A DNA stretch of 64,000 nt from Symsagittifera roscoffensis. Lineage: Eukaryota > Xenacoelomorpha > Acoela > Convolutidae. Of this stretch, positions 25,318-34,365 are shown one piece after another. Location of the stretch: assembly GCF_963678635.1 (NCBI RefSeq), contig NC_087063.1, positions 37,338,759 through 37,402,758 of the forward strand. Direction: 5' to 3'. Made by a program: the position numbers and the translations under genes. Every line of letters starts with the position of its first letter. The first letter of the stretch is position 1. Below the pieces are notes generated by a model, which saw only the letters and a list, made by a program, of their open reading frames with translations, was not told where the DNA came from and ran no database searches.

Positions 25318-25900
25318 CCTCGATTTCCCAAAAACGTTTTAGTTTTGTTTGGCTATCGTCGCTTACAAGAAACGTCTGTTGAAGTGAAGTAATTCCGTTG
25401 TTGCTGTTTTTTTTGTCCAAATACTAGCCAGCCAAAAACTGAGAGTCGATAATTAATTAAGCCTGTCTGTTCCTTGATTCTATTGTTTCTGATCATCAAA
25501 TCCTCGTAGTGTGCTGCTCCAATGATCATGTCAATTTCATGTGGATTGTTGAATCCGGGCTCGGCCAATTGTAATTCCTTCACTGTTGTTTAATTGTCGA
25601 TGTTGATTCGTCTCGAAGGCAAATTGATGGTTAGCTTCTGAAGAAATGATGCTGTTATTGAGACTGGTTCATTGTCTATGGGCCGGACGAGTAGATGAAC
25701 TTGTCCCCTGTCGCAAACTTCATTTCCTCCAACACAGGAAATCCTTGTTGCCTGCTTCTCTCTGCGTTTCTGTAAATGTTGAAGAGCTGTTTCTGTTATG
25801 GGATTGTTCTGTGATGCTGAATCCAGTACTCCTCGAACATAAAATATTTTTTCCTTGATCTCCAGTGGATTGATGGCAGTTTGTAGAAAAACTTCGTCCT
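25318..25900 (-). repeat. Protease-region duplication, copy B
   Basis: Upstream member of the tandem pair, fused to gag. It carries the aspartic protease motif VLDSAS (about 25820). Between copies A and B lies a 23-bp insert (25295-25317) that matches RT sequence at 24268-24290 with one mismatch. Confidence 0.85.
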
Positions 25901-26303
25901 GAGGTTTTTCATGAGTTGCTGCTCCGGTAAACTTTTTGTCATCTGTCTTCACTTTTGCTGATGTCTGCTGTGTTGCGGTGTCTTGTTTTTTCACAAAATT
26001 TTTCTGCTCACGATGAAGAAGACTGTTGTGCTTCTGTTCACATTCTTTGCATCGAGATCCAGAACATTCCTCACTCCGATGTCCAGGTCGAAAACAGTTG
26101 AAGCACGGCTGTTTCACTGTGATCAGTTGAGATTTGTGTTTTTTAGACGCGTTTTTGAAGATATCGCATCTGTAGATCCGGTTCTTTCCAAAACATTCGC
26201 ATTCGTCCTTGTCTGATATAGCTAGATTTGTCTGAAGTGTCGTTGGTGTCATGTTACTTCCTTTCCTGTCCAGCTGTTGATTACCAATCGATGCCGATCG
26301 CAA
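25590..26303 (-). pseudogene. BEL gag C-terminus (zinc knuckles) and protease
   Basis: A 237-codon frame. Residues 67-80 form a CCHC knuckle (CFNCFRPGHRSEEC), followed by a second Cys/His cluster (CKECEQKHNSLLH, 85-97). Both are nucleic-acid-binding parts of gag in BEL elements. The aspartic protease motif VLDSAS has its Asp at 161. There is no frame change between gag and protease, as expected for the single polyprotein of BEL/Pao. Confidence 0.8.
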
Positions 26304-26870
26304 AGATCATGTTTCAGGAGTTTGGCATCTTTCTTCGAGAAATTTCTTGAGCTGGTCGTAACGCTGAGGTTCTCTTCCTGTTGTGGAAATTTCCTAAGTT
26401 TTCCGTGTTTCAATGAAAAGTCATTCCGTCAGAAGGTAAGCAAAAAAAATTATCCTGTTGATCCACTGGTTGTCCTTGGTTAAGCAAAGCGAGTCGGTGT
26501 TCCTCTGTTGTTTCCATGAAAGTTCGTAGATCTTCGATGTTTTTTGTTGTCAACAAACGCTGCTCAAAAATTTTGTGCTAAGGTGATCGCAAAATCAAAC
26601 GATTGTTGTAGTATCGGTTCTCTAGAATGTCAATGGCGATGCAAAAATTGTCATCCGTAATCGGTATGGAATGTAGTAGTTTGTCCGCGTCTCGAGTCAG
26701 AAGATTTCAAGTGCTGTAGTTTTTGGCTCTTCTTCAGTCTTGTGTTGTCAATCACAGCTCCTTTGAACAAGTCGAAGAACGATTTCCATTCCATGTATGC
26801 TCCAGAATAAACAGGCAAATTTAGTTTTGGTAAGTTACATTCACATCTGTTGATCGACTGTCACTTGTGT
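26304..26870 (-). pseudogene. BEL gag N-terminal and capsid region, broken
   Basis: Open patches in changing frames on the minus strand: LPVYSGAYMEWKSFFDLFKG (about 26817-26758), DDNFCIAIDILENRYYNN (about 26660-26600), NIEDLRTFMETTEEHRLALL (about 26541-26480) and RYDQLKKFLEERCQ (about 26360-26310). These match the BEL/Pao gag domain (DUF1759 type) in order. Frame changes between patches prevent one product. Confidence 0.7.
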
Positions 26871-27329
26871 CGGTGTTTTGAGTTTTTGAAGAAACTGTAG
26901 TATTTTATGAACGTACTGTTCAAATTTGTCGTCGAAATTTTCTGCTTCTTGGATCTCATCGTCTAATGGCTACTCATCTGTGATCAATTCCTGTATCTTG
27001 TTGTGGGAGTTTGAGAGCTGGTTTTGCTATGTCTATTCGGGAATGGGGATTGTTGAAATCCTTGATTGTTGAAGTTTTCATTCTGTGGGGGAGTCGGAAT
27101 GACAAATCTGTGTTGAAATTCCAGGTGAAAAAGTTGGTTTTTGATGCCGACTGTTTCCAAGCCGAGAAGTAGTCCAGTGGGAGACACTCCACGGAAAAGG
27201 AAAAGGAAAAAACAAAAATCCACACGGGGACAGAAACCAACCCAAAACGCCAAAAATGTGCTTAAAATGAACGAAGCGTTGCGTCGCGCAGAATCACTGA
27301 AATAAAACGTCAAGTTATTGATTCTACTT

Positions 27330-27440
27330 CAGTAATTTTGAAAAAAGTCTAGTACCGATTCTTCGGACAACTTCCGGTACTTTGTTTTTGTCAATAGTTG
27401 CACGGTTACAGTTACCGGCATAATTACAGTTTGGCCGGCT
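27330..27440. repeat. Possible BEL LTR-end remnant
   Basis: CAATAGTTGCACGGTTACAG and the next 25 bp resemble CAATAGTTGCAATATTACAG and its continuation at 21625-21660, just past the integrase end. Both end in AT(A/G)(A/G)TTACA. This could be an LTR terminus shared by the two ends of the element, or a coding remnant. Similarity fades after about 70 bp. Confidence 0.3.
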
Positions 27441-27686
27441 ACAGTGCCTTGTAGGGATAAATCACAGCAACAATGACCCAAAACATAAACCCAACTTGGC
27501 GCGACGTTGGCTTAGCAAAAATGGGTTCGAATATATTGGACTAGCTAGCATAGTAACCAGGTCTTAATCAGATCGTGCACTCATGGCCCCACCTTAAGCG
27601 GTTATTCTGCGTTGGTAATCTGATGCCACAATAGCAATAACGAGATTTGGGATCGGGTCGGGACCAATGAATATACCATCAGCAGA

Positions 27687-28205
27687 AAAATATCGTCTGT
27701 TTCTTAAGGCATTTTGACTATGTAGCTCTGATCGTAATGTAACTTTTTTTAAGCGTTTTTGCTTTTAGGCTGCGATCAAAAGGCTAGTGCTGAGCAATTT
27801 TATACCATTCTGTACTAGATTATGTTGCATGCGTTTGCTCTCTTCAAAAAAATTTTAAAAAATCAGTGCGTTAAAAACTCTAAGAAATATTCGATATTCG
27901 AACTCAAACAAAAGTGTAGCTTCAAGGTTCTGTTTGATAATTCCGCTTGCACAATTGCCCAACCGGTTTATTTAACCAAAATTTGGAAGAACAGTTACGA
28001 GCGGTGTTTAAAGCTAATAAAAAAATTCCCAGCTAAACAGCAGAAAATTATATCGTCTGTTTCTTAAGGCATTTTCAACATGTAGCTTCGATCGTAATGT
28101 AACGTTTTTTGAGCATTATTGCTTTTAGCCTGGCATCAAGTTGCTATAGTTCTAGAAAAAATTAAGCCCCGCTGTGCTAGAGGGGGCTGCATGCGATTGC
28201 TCGCC
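27687..28205 (+). repeat. Direct repeat pair of about 155 bp
   Basis: 27687-27840 and 28048-28205 share TATCGTCTGTTTCTTAAGGC at their starts, GATCGTAATGTAAC in the middle and GCATGCG(T/A)TTGCTC near the end. They are offset by about 362 bp, with moderate divergence towards the 3' side. Probably an old local duplication of a dispersed repeat. Confidence 0.6.
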
Positions 28206-28348
28206 TATGGGGTTCTTTCTTTTTTTTCAGTCCGTTGGATATTATTAAAAACTTTGGAACGTTCGAAAAAAATCCTCGACGTTTTTTTCAGGGAATCTTC
28301 TCGAGAAGAGATACCAATTTGAGGTTGTTCGCCTTTTTTGCAGCAGGG

Positions 28349-28545
28349 CTTGAGCGGTTTGCTTAGACGATTGCGCTCAAAATCTTGCTTTAAAGTAAGC
28401 AGTTTTTGAACGGTTTATCTAAAAATCACTCAAAAACCGCGAAAGACTTGAGCGGTTTTTTTAGATAAACCGTACAAAAGCCGCTCAAACCGCTCGTTTT
28501 GAAGCAAGATTTTGAGCGCAATCGTCCAAAAAAAAACCGCTCAAA
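28349..28545. repeat. Nested long hairpin with repeated GAGCGGTTT
   Basis: The outer arms (28349-28392 and 28496-28545) are near-perfect inverted copies around GACGATTGCGCTCAAAATCT. The inner arms pair ACGGTTTATCTAAAA (about 28409) with TTAGATAAACCGT (about 28466). TTGAGCGGTTT or its complement occurs several times. No TIR-flanking duplication was resolved. It is a foldback element or hairpin-RNA-capable locus. Confidence 0.65.
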
Positions 28546-29419
28546 CTGCTCAAATCTTGCTTCAAACTAGGTGAAAAATCTCGACTCGGGAGACATTACT
28601 GTACAGAGAAGCCTAGACCTACCTAAACGAGGTGGAGCCGTTTTTGCATCACAAGGCGGATAAACCAATTATTAAAACTTATAATTTGGATTTTTCTGTG
28701 CTTCAAATCGAATAATTTCGTTTTTTCTCTGTAATCGTTTTTTTATGAACCCCTAGCAAAACTAAGTATGTTGAAAAATTTGATATATTCATGAATTATA
28801 GTGTATAAACGTTAGGAAGCTGAATTTATGTGCAATGCATTGGTAAAGGTATGCGAATGTATGCAAAAAACGACCAAGAATTCAATGGTCAAGTGAGCTG
28901 GAAGTAAAGATTTGAATCTTTTATACAGTTTTTGAGACGCAACCAACAAAAAACCTTTTGAGGCAGGTAACAGTTTTCAGTTTTTCTTCGACAGGCTGTT
29001 GATAACTTACTGAGCTCGCTCCTCTGTTGTAAGTGATTTTTCCAGTTTGAAGTCTCTAATTTTTAAACATCACCGCATTATCATTGCATCATCACTTCAA
29101 CTCAAACTTCATATTTTTTAAAGTAGAACTTAAAGTCTTTAAAGTAGAATTGGAGCTTTTCCCGTCAATTCAATGCATTGCATCATATTTGCCGTTTTAA
29201 TTATCTGCATCTCAAATTTCTGATCTTTGTTATTCAACCATCGTTTTACCTTGCAATGCTTGAAGTTGACAGCGACTGCCTTCCTGTTTTTGGAACAAAA
29301 AGATCATTTTCAACAGATTTTTTGATAAAATGAAATTTGTTTGTGCCCAAATCTTGTGAATACTTATTTGGTTTTCATGAACCCATCCTTTTTGAATTCT
29401 GAAAAGGGCACTCAAATTC

Positions 29420-29960
29420 ACCCTATTTAGACAAATAAAAAGAAGCGTAGCGTGCTAGTACGCAATTTTTCCAACCTAACTTGCATATACAAATGTCCCA
29501 CTTATTTAAAAAGGATTTTTTTGGTGGCAGTTTGGTGTCGAGTTGTTGCATTGGCAACATGATACCATGTGCTTTGAATTTTGGTTTTTGAAATTTCTTA
29601 ACGCAGTTGATGCTGATTTAATCCATCAATTAAAGCGAAAACAAACAATTTGTTTCAAACAACAGAACAATAAAAAAATTTCTCTGCAGAAAATTTCCAT
29701 CTCAATTTATTCGGCAAAAGTTTGAAATGCAAAACTTGGTTTTACATGTTCCAATTTATTTCATCCAAAAGTAGTGTGATTGCCTTTAATATATTACATT
29801 TCAAATTATTACATGCATTTTACAGCTCCCGAGTCTTTTGTCACTTTCTCGCCTGTGCTTGTGAAGACGCAGCTTTGCCAGCTTTGTGTATAAAAATCGC
29901 AAACAAAACTGCAGCTGAACCTAACAAAAGAAAAATTTTGAAACAAAAAAGGGGAAAGAT
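29420..29960 (+). repeat. Diverged dispersed repeat R2, copy 1
   Basis: Aligns loosely with 41775-42200. Shared landmarks are CATGTGCTTTGA, CATCAATT(A/G)AA, GTTTCAAACAACA(G/T)AACAATAA, AAAATGCA and a CCAA(T/G)TT-plus-ATTACATG series. Identity is perhaps two thirds. No coding signal. Confidence 0.35.
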
Positions 29961-31469
29961 TTCATGAGCAGCCGAAAACAAAAATGAAACCTGAAAGTAA
30001 AACACCGGGGAGAGACTGTGGAAAAACCAGAGAATGCCCTATCGCGGTCGTTAATGCAAAAACTTTTTTTTTAAATTTTACAAATGGCAAATAGCTTTAA
30101 TTTAACAAAAATTTGACCCGTTTTGTTTTTATCCCAATCTTGAACACAAACAAAAAATCTTCCAAAATGAACAACTTTTGCATGAATATTTAAACTGTTA
30201 GGTGACTATGAGACATACATTTTGCGTGAAAAGTAGGCTTTTGTATGCGAAAAATGCTTGAAACTAGTCATTTGCTCGTTTTAATTAATTTGGTCTATTT
30301 CAGAATTTTTGGCTGTTCTCTATAGACCATGATTTGTTGAGCTTAGAAAAAGAACAGAGAATTTTTTTTCTTAGATCAATTAAGGTGTTCATGGTCACCA
30401 ATACTGCCAACAGTTTCGAATCAATTATATATCGGTTCCTGTTATCAACTTAGCTTTCATTGATCTCCATTCAAGTTCGATTACCTATGAAGTTTTCTTA
30501 GTAGCGAAAAGTTCGGTCAAATAAAACTAATTAAGAGCAAATTATTTTATCAGACCAAAGTTGAGCCTCAAGGTTGTCTGAAAAAGTAAAAATCTGTCTA
30601 AACAGAATGATTACTCTTTTTAGTTAGTTCTGTCAGTCCGAAATTTTTGCAACTCTCTTATGCCAACAATTTGGAGTTTATGATATATTTTTTCGCAAGT
30701 TCAGTGAAAATCCTAATTAATTTTTGAAAAATCTCTGGCCTTTAAGTGAAAACTAAATCAAAATACTTCCAACTTGCCTTTCTGTCGGTGTAGTACTTTT
30801 ATGCTCTGAAAAATTGCATGGCTGTTTGTTACTCGATGAAAGCTTTTTATTGAAATTTCGACTTGAGGATAGTCAAAATTAAACGTCTCAAAAAAACGCA
30901 GCCATTTTGCATTGCTCTTTTAGTAGTGTAAAATCATTCATAAAAGTTTGATTGGAATGTCAGTGCAATTTCAGAAACCGCTGGTGGTTTGATTTCTCAT
31001 TGCAATGCTCGTACTTTCGAATACCGTTTTTTTCTTCCTTTAGACTTATTGTGCTTTTAAAACTTTTGTGCTTTTAGACCCATTGTGCTCTTAGACCGTT
31101 CTGCTCATTGACAGACCACCGTTTTTTCACTGCCTCAGTGTTAAAAATATTTCAAAAGTTCAAAGCGTTTTCCAATAAGGTTATTGAAAACTGAAAAAAA
31201 AACCTAGGCTACGAGTCAACCAATATTTGGATTGTTCCTTATTCGGGGTTACAGCAAATAGACTAGTTTATACCACGTAGAATATACATAGTTTACGGGG
31301 ATAGATTTCCAAACGTTATTTTTTTCAGGCTCTTAAAACGTTTTTACAAACAGTTAAAGTTGTCATGGCTAAATAGCTTCAACCTTATTTAAGGCTGTTA
31401 CGGAGGTGATGGTTAAATGGCTAAATGCGCGGCCTCGCAGTCGATAAGTTCGTGTATTGCTGGTATAGA

Positions 31470-31601
31470 TTTTGCCACAAATGCAGACTTACCCAAGTCC
31501 AGATTAAGATCTGGAACATACATGGGTCAGATCTGAGCAGATCGTAATGTATGTTCCAGGACTGAATCTGGCCTTGAGCAGGTCTGCATTTGTGACAAAA
31601 C
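31470..31601. repeat. Imperfect palindrome with arms of about 55 bp
   Basis: The left arm from TTTTGCCACAAATGCAGACT pairs with the right arm ending AGGTCTGCATTTGTGACAAAA. Identity is about 80% over 55 bp, around a spacer of about 23 bp (GGGTCAGATCTGAGCAGATC). A tRNA-like A-box segment (GGTTAAATGGCTAAATGCGC, 31414) lies just before it, so the whole may be a SINE or foldback element. Confidence 0.6.
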
Positions 31602-31878
31602 CCATATCTGCTTCGGTCCTGTTTCAGAAATGACCATGTCCAAACAAAACATGGACCATGTCATGTCTGCACAATCAAGGTCTCAATAAGGGGGCACAAC
31701 AACAGCGCTTATCCATAGACCGATTGTTGTTCCTTTCCCGTGTGATTGACTGCTCTTAAGAAGATTTGAGATATAAGCCAGACTGAGGAAAAAGACGAGA
31801 GTATAGTTTACGCTGATCGTTGTTATGTGCGTATGCTGACTAATAAGTATTAGGATTGGGAAACGATGTCCAGTCAGC

Positions 31879-32094
31879 TGTCGAGAAGGTAAAACGATCG
31901 TCGAGCAATTGCTAATTCCGAGATAAATATACAGTAACTTAATCTTGCAAAGTTAGCATCAAGAGTGGTTAGAAACAATATCCAAGGGTGACAGACAGAT
32001 CCAAGGACAAACACCTGCTAATCAATTAGTCTAGCACCAAGAGTGAACAATTGATTGACAGCTTTGGAAATGAACTAAATTACTCAATACGACA
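31879..32094 (-). repeat. gypsy-1 3' LTR
   Basis: 216 bp, matching the 5' LTR except at about 31910. A purine-rich candidate priming tract for plus-strand DNA (GAAGGAGAAG on the minus strand) lies next to it at 32097-32107. Confidence 0.95.
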
Positions 32095-32382
32095 CTTCTC
32101 CTTCGATAATGAAAACTTTAGTTAAGTAGAAATAATTTCGCAGGTTTACTTTAATGACTGAAATAGATGGTTAGAAAAATAGGTGGTTGATTGATTGCAG
32201 ATAGTTGAAAAGAATTACTAGCTTCATGTTACAGTATACAACTCAGACTTTAAAATGACGACTTTTGTTAATAACTAAGGATCACTGATAGTGATAGCGA
32301 TTGAGTTTTAAGCCAGTAGTGACTCACCCTCTCCCTGGGTTAGAACAGTTTAACAAAGTTTGAAGTTTCTAGGATTCGACGA

Positions 32383-33091
32383 TCAATTTTTTCCTTCCTT
32401 GTTCTGATTGATAAAATCAATCATTACGCCCCCCATTTTGGTGACCGCCGTTCTTTTCCGCCCACTTCTTCTAGACGTTGTGGATGATGTCTCGTCTTGG
32501 CTGTCCCCCTGGCTACTGTAAGAGACCAGCCTAGCTTTCCTGGATGAGGCTCCCTTTTTCTTTCCGGTGGTTATTGGGTTTGTTGGGTATTGCACCCCTG
32601 GATTCTCCGTTACTTGCACCCCTGGATTTGGAGCATCCAACTCGCCGCCTAGTGCCGGAATGGTGTCCTGGTCGGTTTCAGCTTCGGCCTCTGGTATTGC
32701 TGTTGCTGAGCGTTCTACTTGTGCTTCAGGAGTGGTCGTTGCTTGCTGTTGAGTACGTTTACCGAGATAATCGGTAGATCCTCGCTGTCCTCCGATTCAG
32801 AGTAATTTTCTTCGAATCGGCGCCCGGTCCTCTCCCGTTTCTTTTCCGCAGTCCGCTTGGTCCATCGGTCCTTCACTTCGCGCGGAGTTGGCGGTGGTAG
32901 TGTTGTTTGAGTAGCCCGTTTTTTCGCTTCGATCACTGGTACCGGTAGTACGGATTTGGCTGCGGTTCTTGATTTCTTCTTTGGTATGGGTTTCGTGGCC
33001 ACTCCCGATTTCCTAAGCACAACTCCATTATCTAACGTCAGTGTATGTGCACTTTCCGATCTAATATTAGAATGAACTGGTCTATACCTTT
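32383..33091 (-). pseudogene. gypsy-1 integrase C-terminal tail, two frames
   Basis: After the break near 33090 the frame continues with LRKSGVATKPIPKKKSR and a charged segment (RFEENYSESEDSEDL). After another break near 32760 a second frame ends at 32383 with SRRSGRKRTAVTKMGGVM. The gypsy-3 counterpart (63590-64000) supports the first join. The tail is basic and Ser-rich with no recognised domain, and may be the DNA-targeting end of integrase. Confidence 0.55.
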
Positions 33092-34365
33092 TTTAAGTTT
33101 TTGTTTCCAGTGCGCTGAAACAACGATCCGGATGGTCCCGGTTGTCCTGCGGGATTTGAACTTTTCCGTATCGACGGTTCGTCGTCTTGATTTGCAGCTT
33201 GATCCACAGTAAGGCGTCGTGCATGGGTTCTGTTTTTAATGTCATAGTCGAGATCTGATCGTACACCCCAGTTTGTGTCGGCTGGATGGGGCATATCTTG
33301 CACACTAGGATCGGCGTTATCTAAACAAGCATTTTTCGTTTTTATTACCCGTGACCAATCCAGATTCTGCAGCGATGGTTCTTTAGTAAGATTCCGTAAA
33401 ACGGTGTTTGCTTCTCTACCATGATGAGCTTCAAAAGGCGAAATTCTAAGTGTTGAGTTTTTTGAGAATCTGAGAGCACCAAGGGCCCGTTCGACCATTT
33501 TCTCCAAGGGTTCAAGATTTTTTTCGTGAGCGAAAGTAAGGATTGAATTCTTAAGACTTCCAATAGTACGCTCGACGCACCCGGTTGCCCGATGGTCGTT
33601 TACAGGTGATTTAATGATTTCAATGCCTTCCCCATTACAAAAAGCTTTGACCGCATTTGACATGAAATTAGTTCCCTGATCGATATGGATTTTCCGTGGC
33701 ACCCCGTGGTTTGATATATAACTCTTCAAAAATTTCAATATTTTGTCCGAGCGATTATTTCCACAGATCATTGCCGATGGCCAACGAGAGAACCGGTCGA
33801 CCGCTACGAGCACATATTTAGAGGATTCATTTAAGTAATTGATGGGACCCCAAAAATCTAATTGGACAGATTCATTCGTTTCTTTTGGTTCTGGTACAGA
33901 TCCCAGTTGATTTTTTCCTATTAACGTCTTTAAGTTCTTACCGGCTGCAGTACATTCAGGGCACCCCTCGGCAATGGAGGCGATTGAGCGGTAGATGTAG
34001 GGATACCAGATGTCCTTTGCGGCATCGAACATATTTGACTTTCCGTGATGGTACGCGTGTATTCTGTTATTGATTGCTGACTGGAGGTTAATTGGGATTG
34101 CTAATTTATCGTCCATCCAAACTACATTTTCCCTCACTGAGAAATCATTGACGAATTGAGCGTGATAGCGGCTCATTCGAGTAACTTTTTCATGAATTTC
34201 CGGGTCTTGTGTAACAATGAGATCGCGAATAGCGCTCAGTTGGGGGTCCGATACATAATTTGATTCTATGAATTTTAAGTTAAACAGGTCAGGTAATGCA
34301 GTAGTTTTATTAACGATCTTACAATTTCGCGGGATAATTGACATACATACAAGGTTTGGGTCCAC
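33082..34365 (-). CDS. gypsy-1 integrase
   Basis: 427 codons from the first ATG, though the frame is open upstream to about 34430. The zinc finger has H103 and H107 with C135 and C138. The catalytic core has D170 (VQLDFWGP), D229 (HIDQGTNF) and E265 (GCVERTIG), a D,D-35-E spacing. It integrates the cDNA. It lies in a different frame from the polyprotein, with 91 bp of overlap. In the relative gypsy-3 the equivalent region is a single frame apart from stops, so a 1-base change near 34430 is likelier than programmed frameshifting. The frame ends at 33082, just past a poly-T run (plus strand) near 33090, where a second shift leads into the tail. Confidence 0.85.
   Translation of the reverse strand: MDPNLVCMSIIPRNCKIVNKTTALPDLFNLKFIESNYVSDPQLSAIRDLIVTQDPEIHEKVTRMSRYHAQFVNDFSVRENVVWMDDKLAIPINLQSAINNRIHAYHHGKSNMFDAAKDIWYPYIYRSIASIAEGCPECTAAGKNLKTLIGKNQLGSVPEPKETNESVQLDFWGPINYLNESSKYVLVAVDRFSRWPSAMICGNNRSDKILKFLKSYISNHGVPRKIHIDQGTNFMSNAVKAFCNGEGIEIIKSPVNDHRATGCVERTIGSLKNSILTFAHEKNLEPLEKMVERALGALRFSKNSTLRISPFEAHHGREANTVLRNLTKEPSLQNLDWSRVIKTKNACLDNADPSVQDMPHPADTNWGVRSDLDYDIKNRTHARRLTVDQAANQDDEPSIRKSSNPAGQPGPSGSLFQRTGNKNLKKV

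Larger units (their letters stand above)
21600..27440 (-). mobile_element. BEL/Pao LTR retrotransposon, decayed, near full length (unit 3 and beyond)
   Basis: The minus-strand order is gag (about 26870-26000), protease (duplicated), RT, a repeat-bearing segment, integrase and C-terminal domain, which is the BEL/Pao domain order. Many stops and frame changes are present. LTRs could not be delimited. About 60 bp at 27380-27437 resemble the segment just after the integrase end (21600-21655), which may mark LTR ends. Two internal rearrangements are described separately. Confidence 0.8.
27441..31469. other. Noncoding stretch between BEL and gypsy-1
   Basis: No supported gene. It holds a direct repeat pair (27687-27840 and 28048-28205), a nested hairpin (28349-28545) and a diverged dispersed repeat (29420-29960) shared with 41775-42200. 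Open frames such as 28119-28322 and 29722-29967 show no family features. A short low-complexity run of TGTGCTTTTAGACC-like copies lies at 31040-31110. Confidence 0.5.

Noticed and set aside
26984-27313. Host membrane protein from Phe-rich frames
   Set aside because: Overlapping frames in the leader region of the BEL element, with low-complexity Phe/Ser runs and no conserved pattern.
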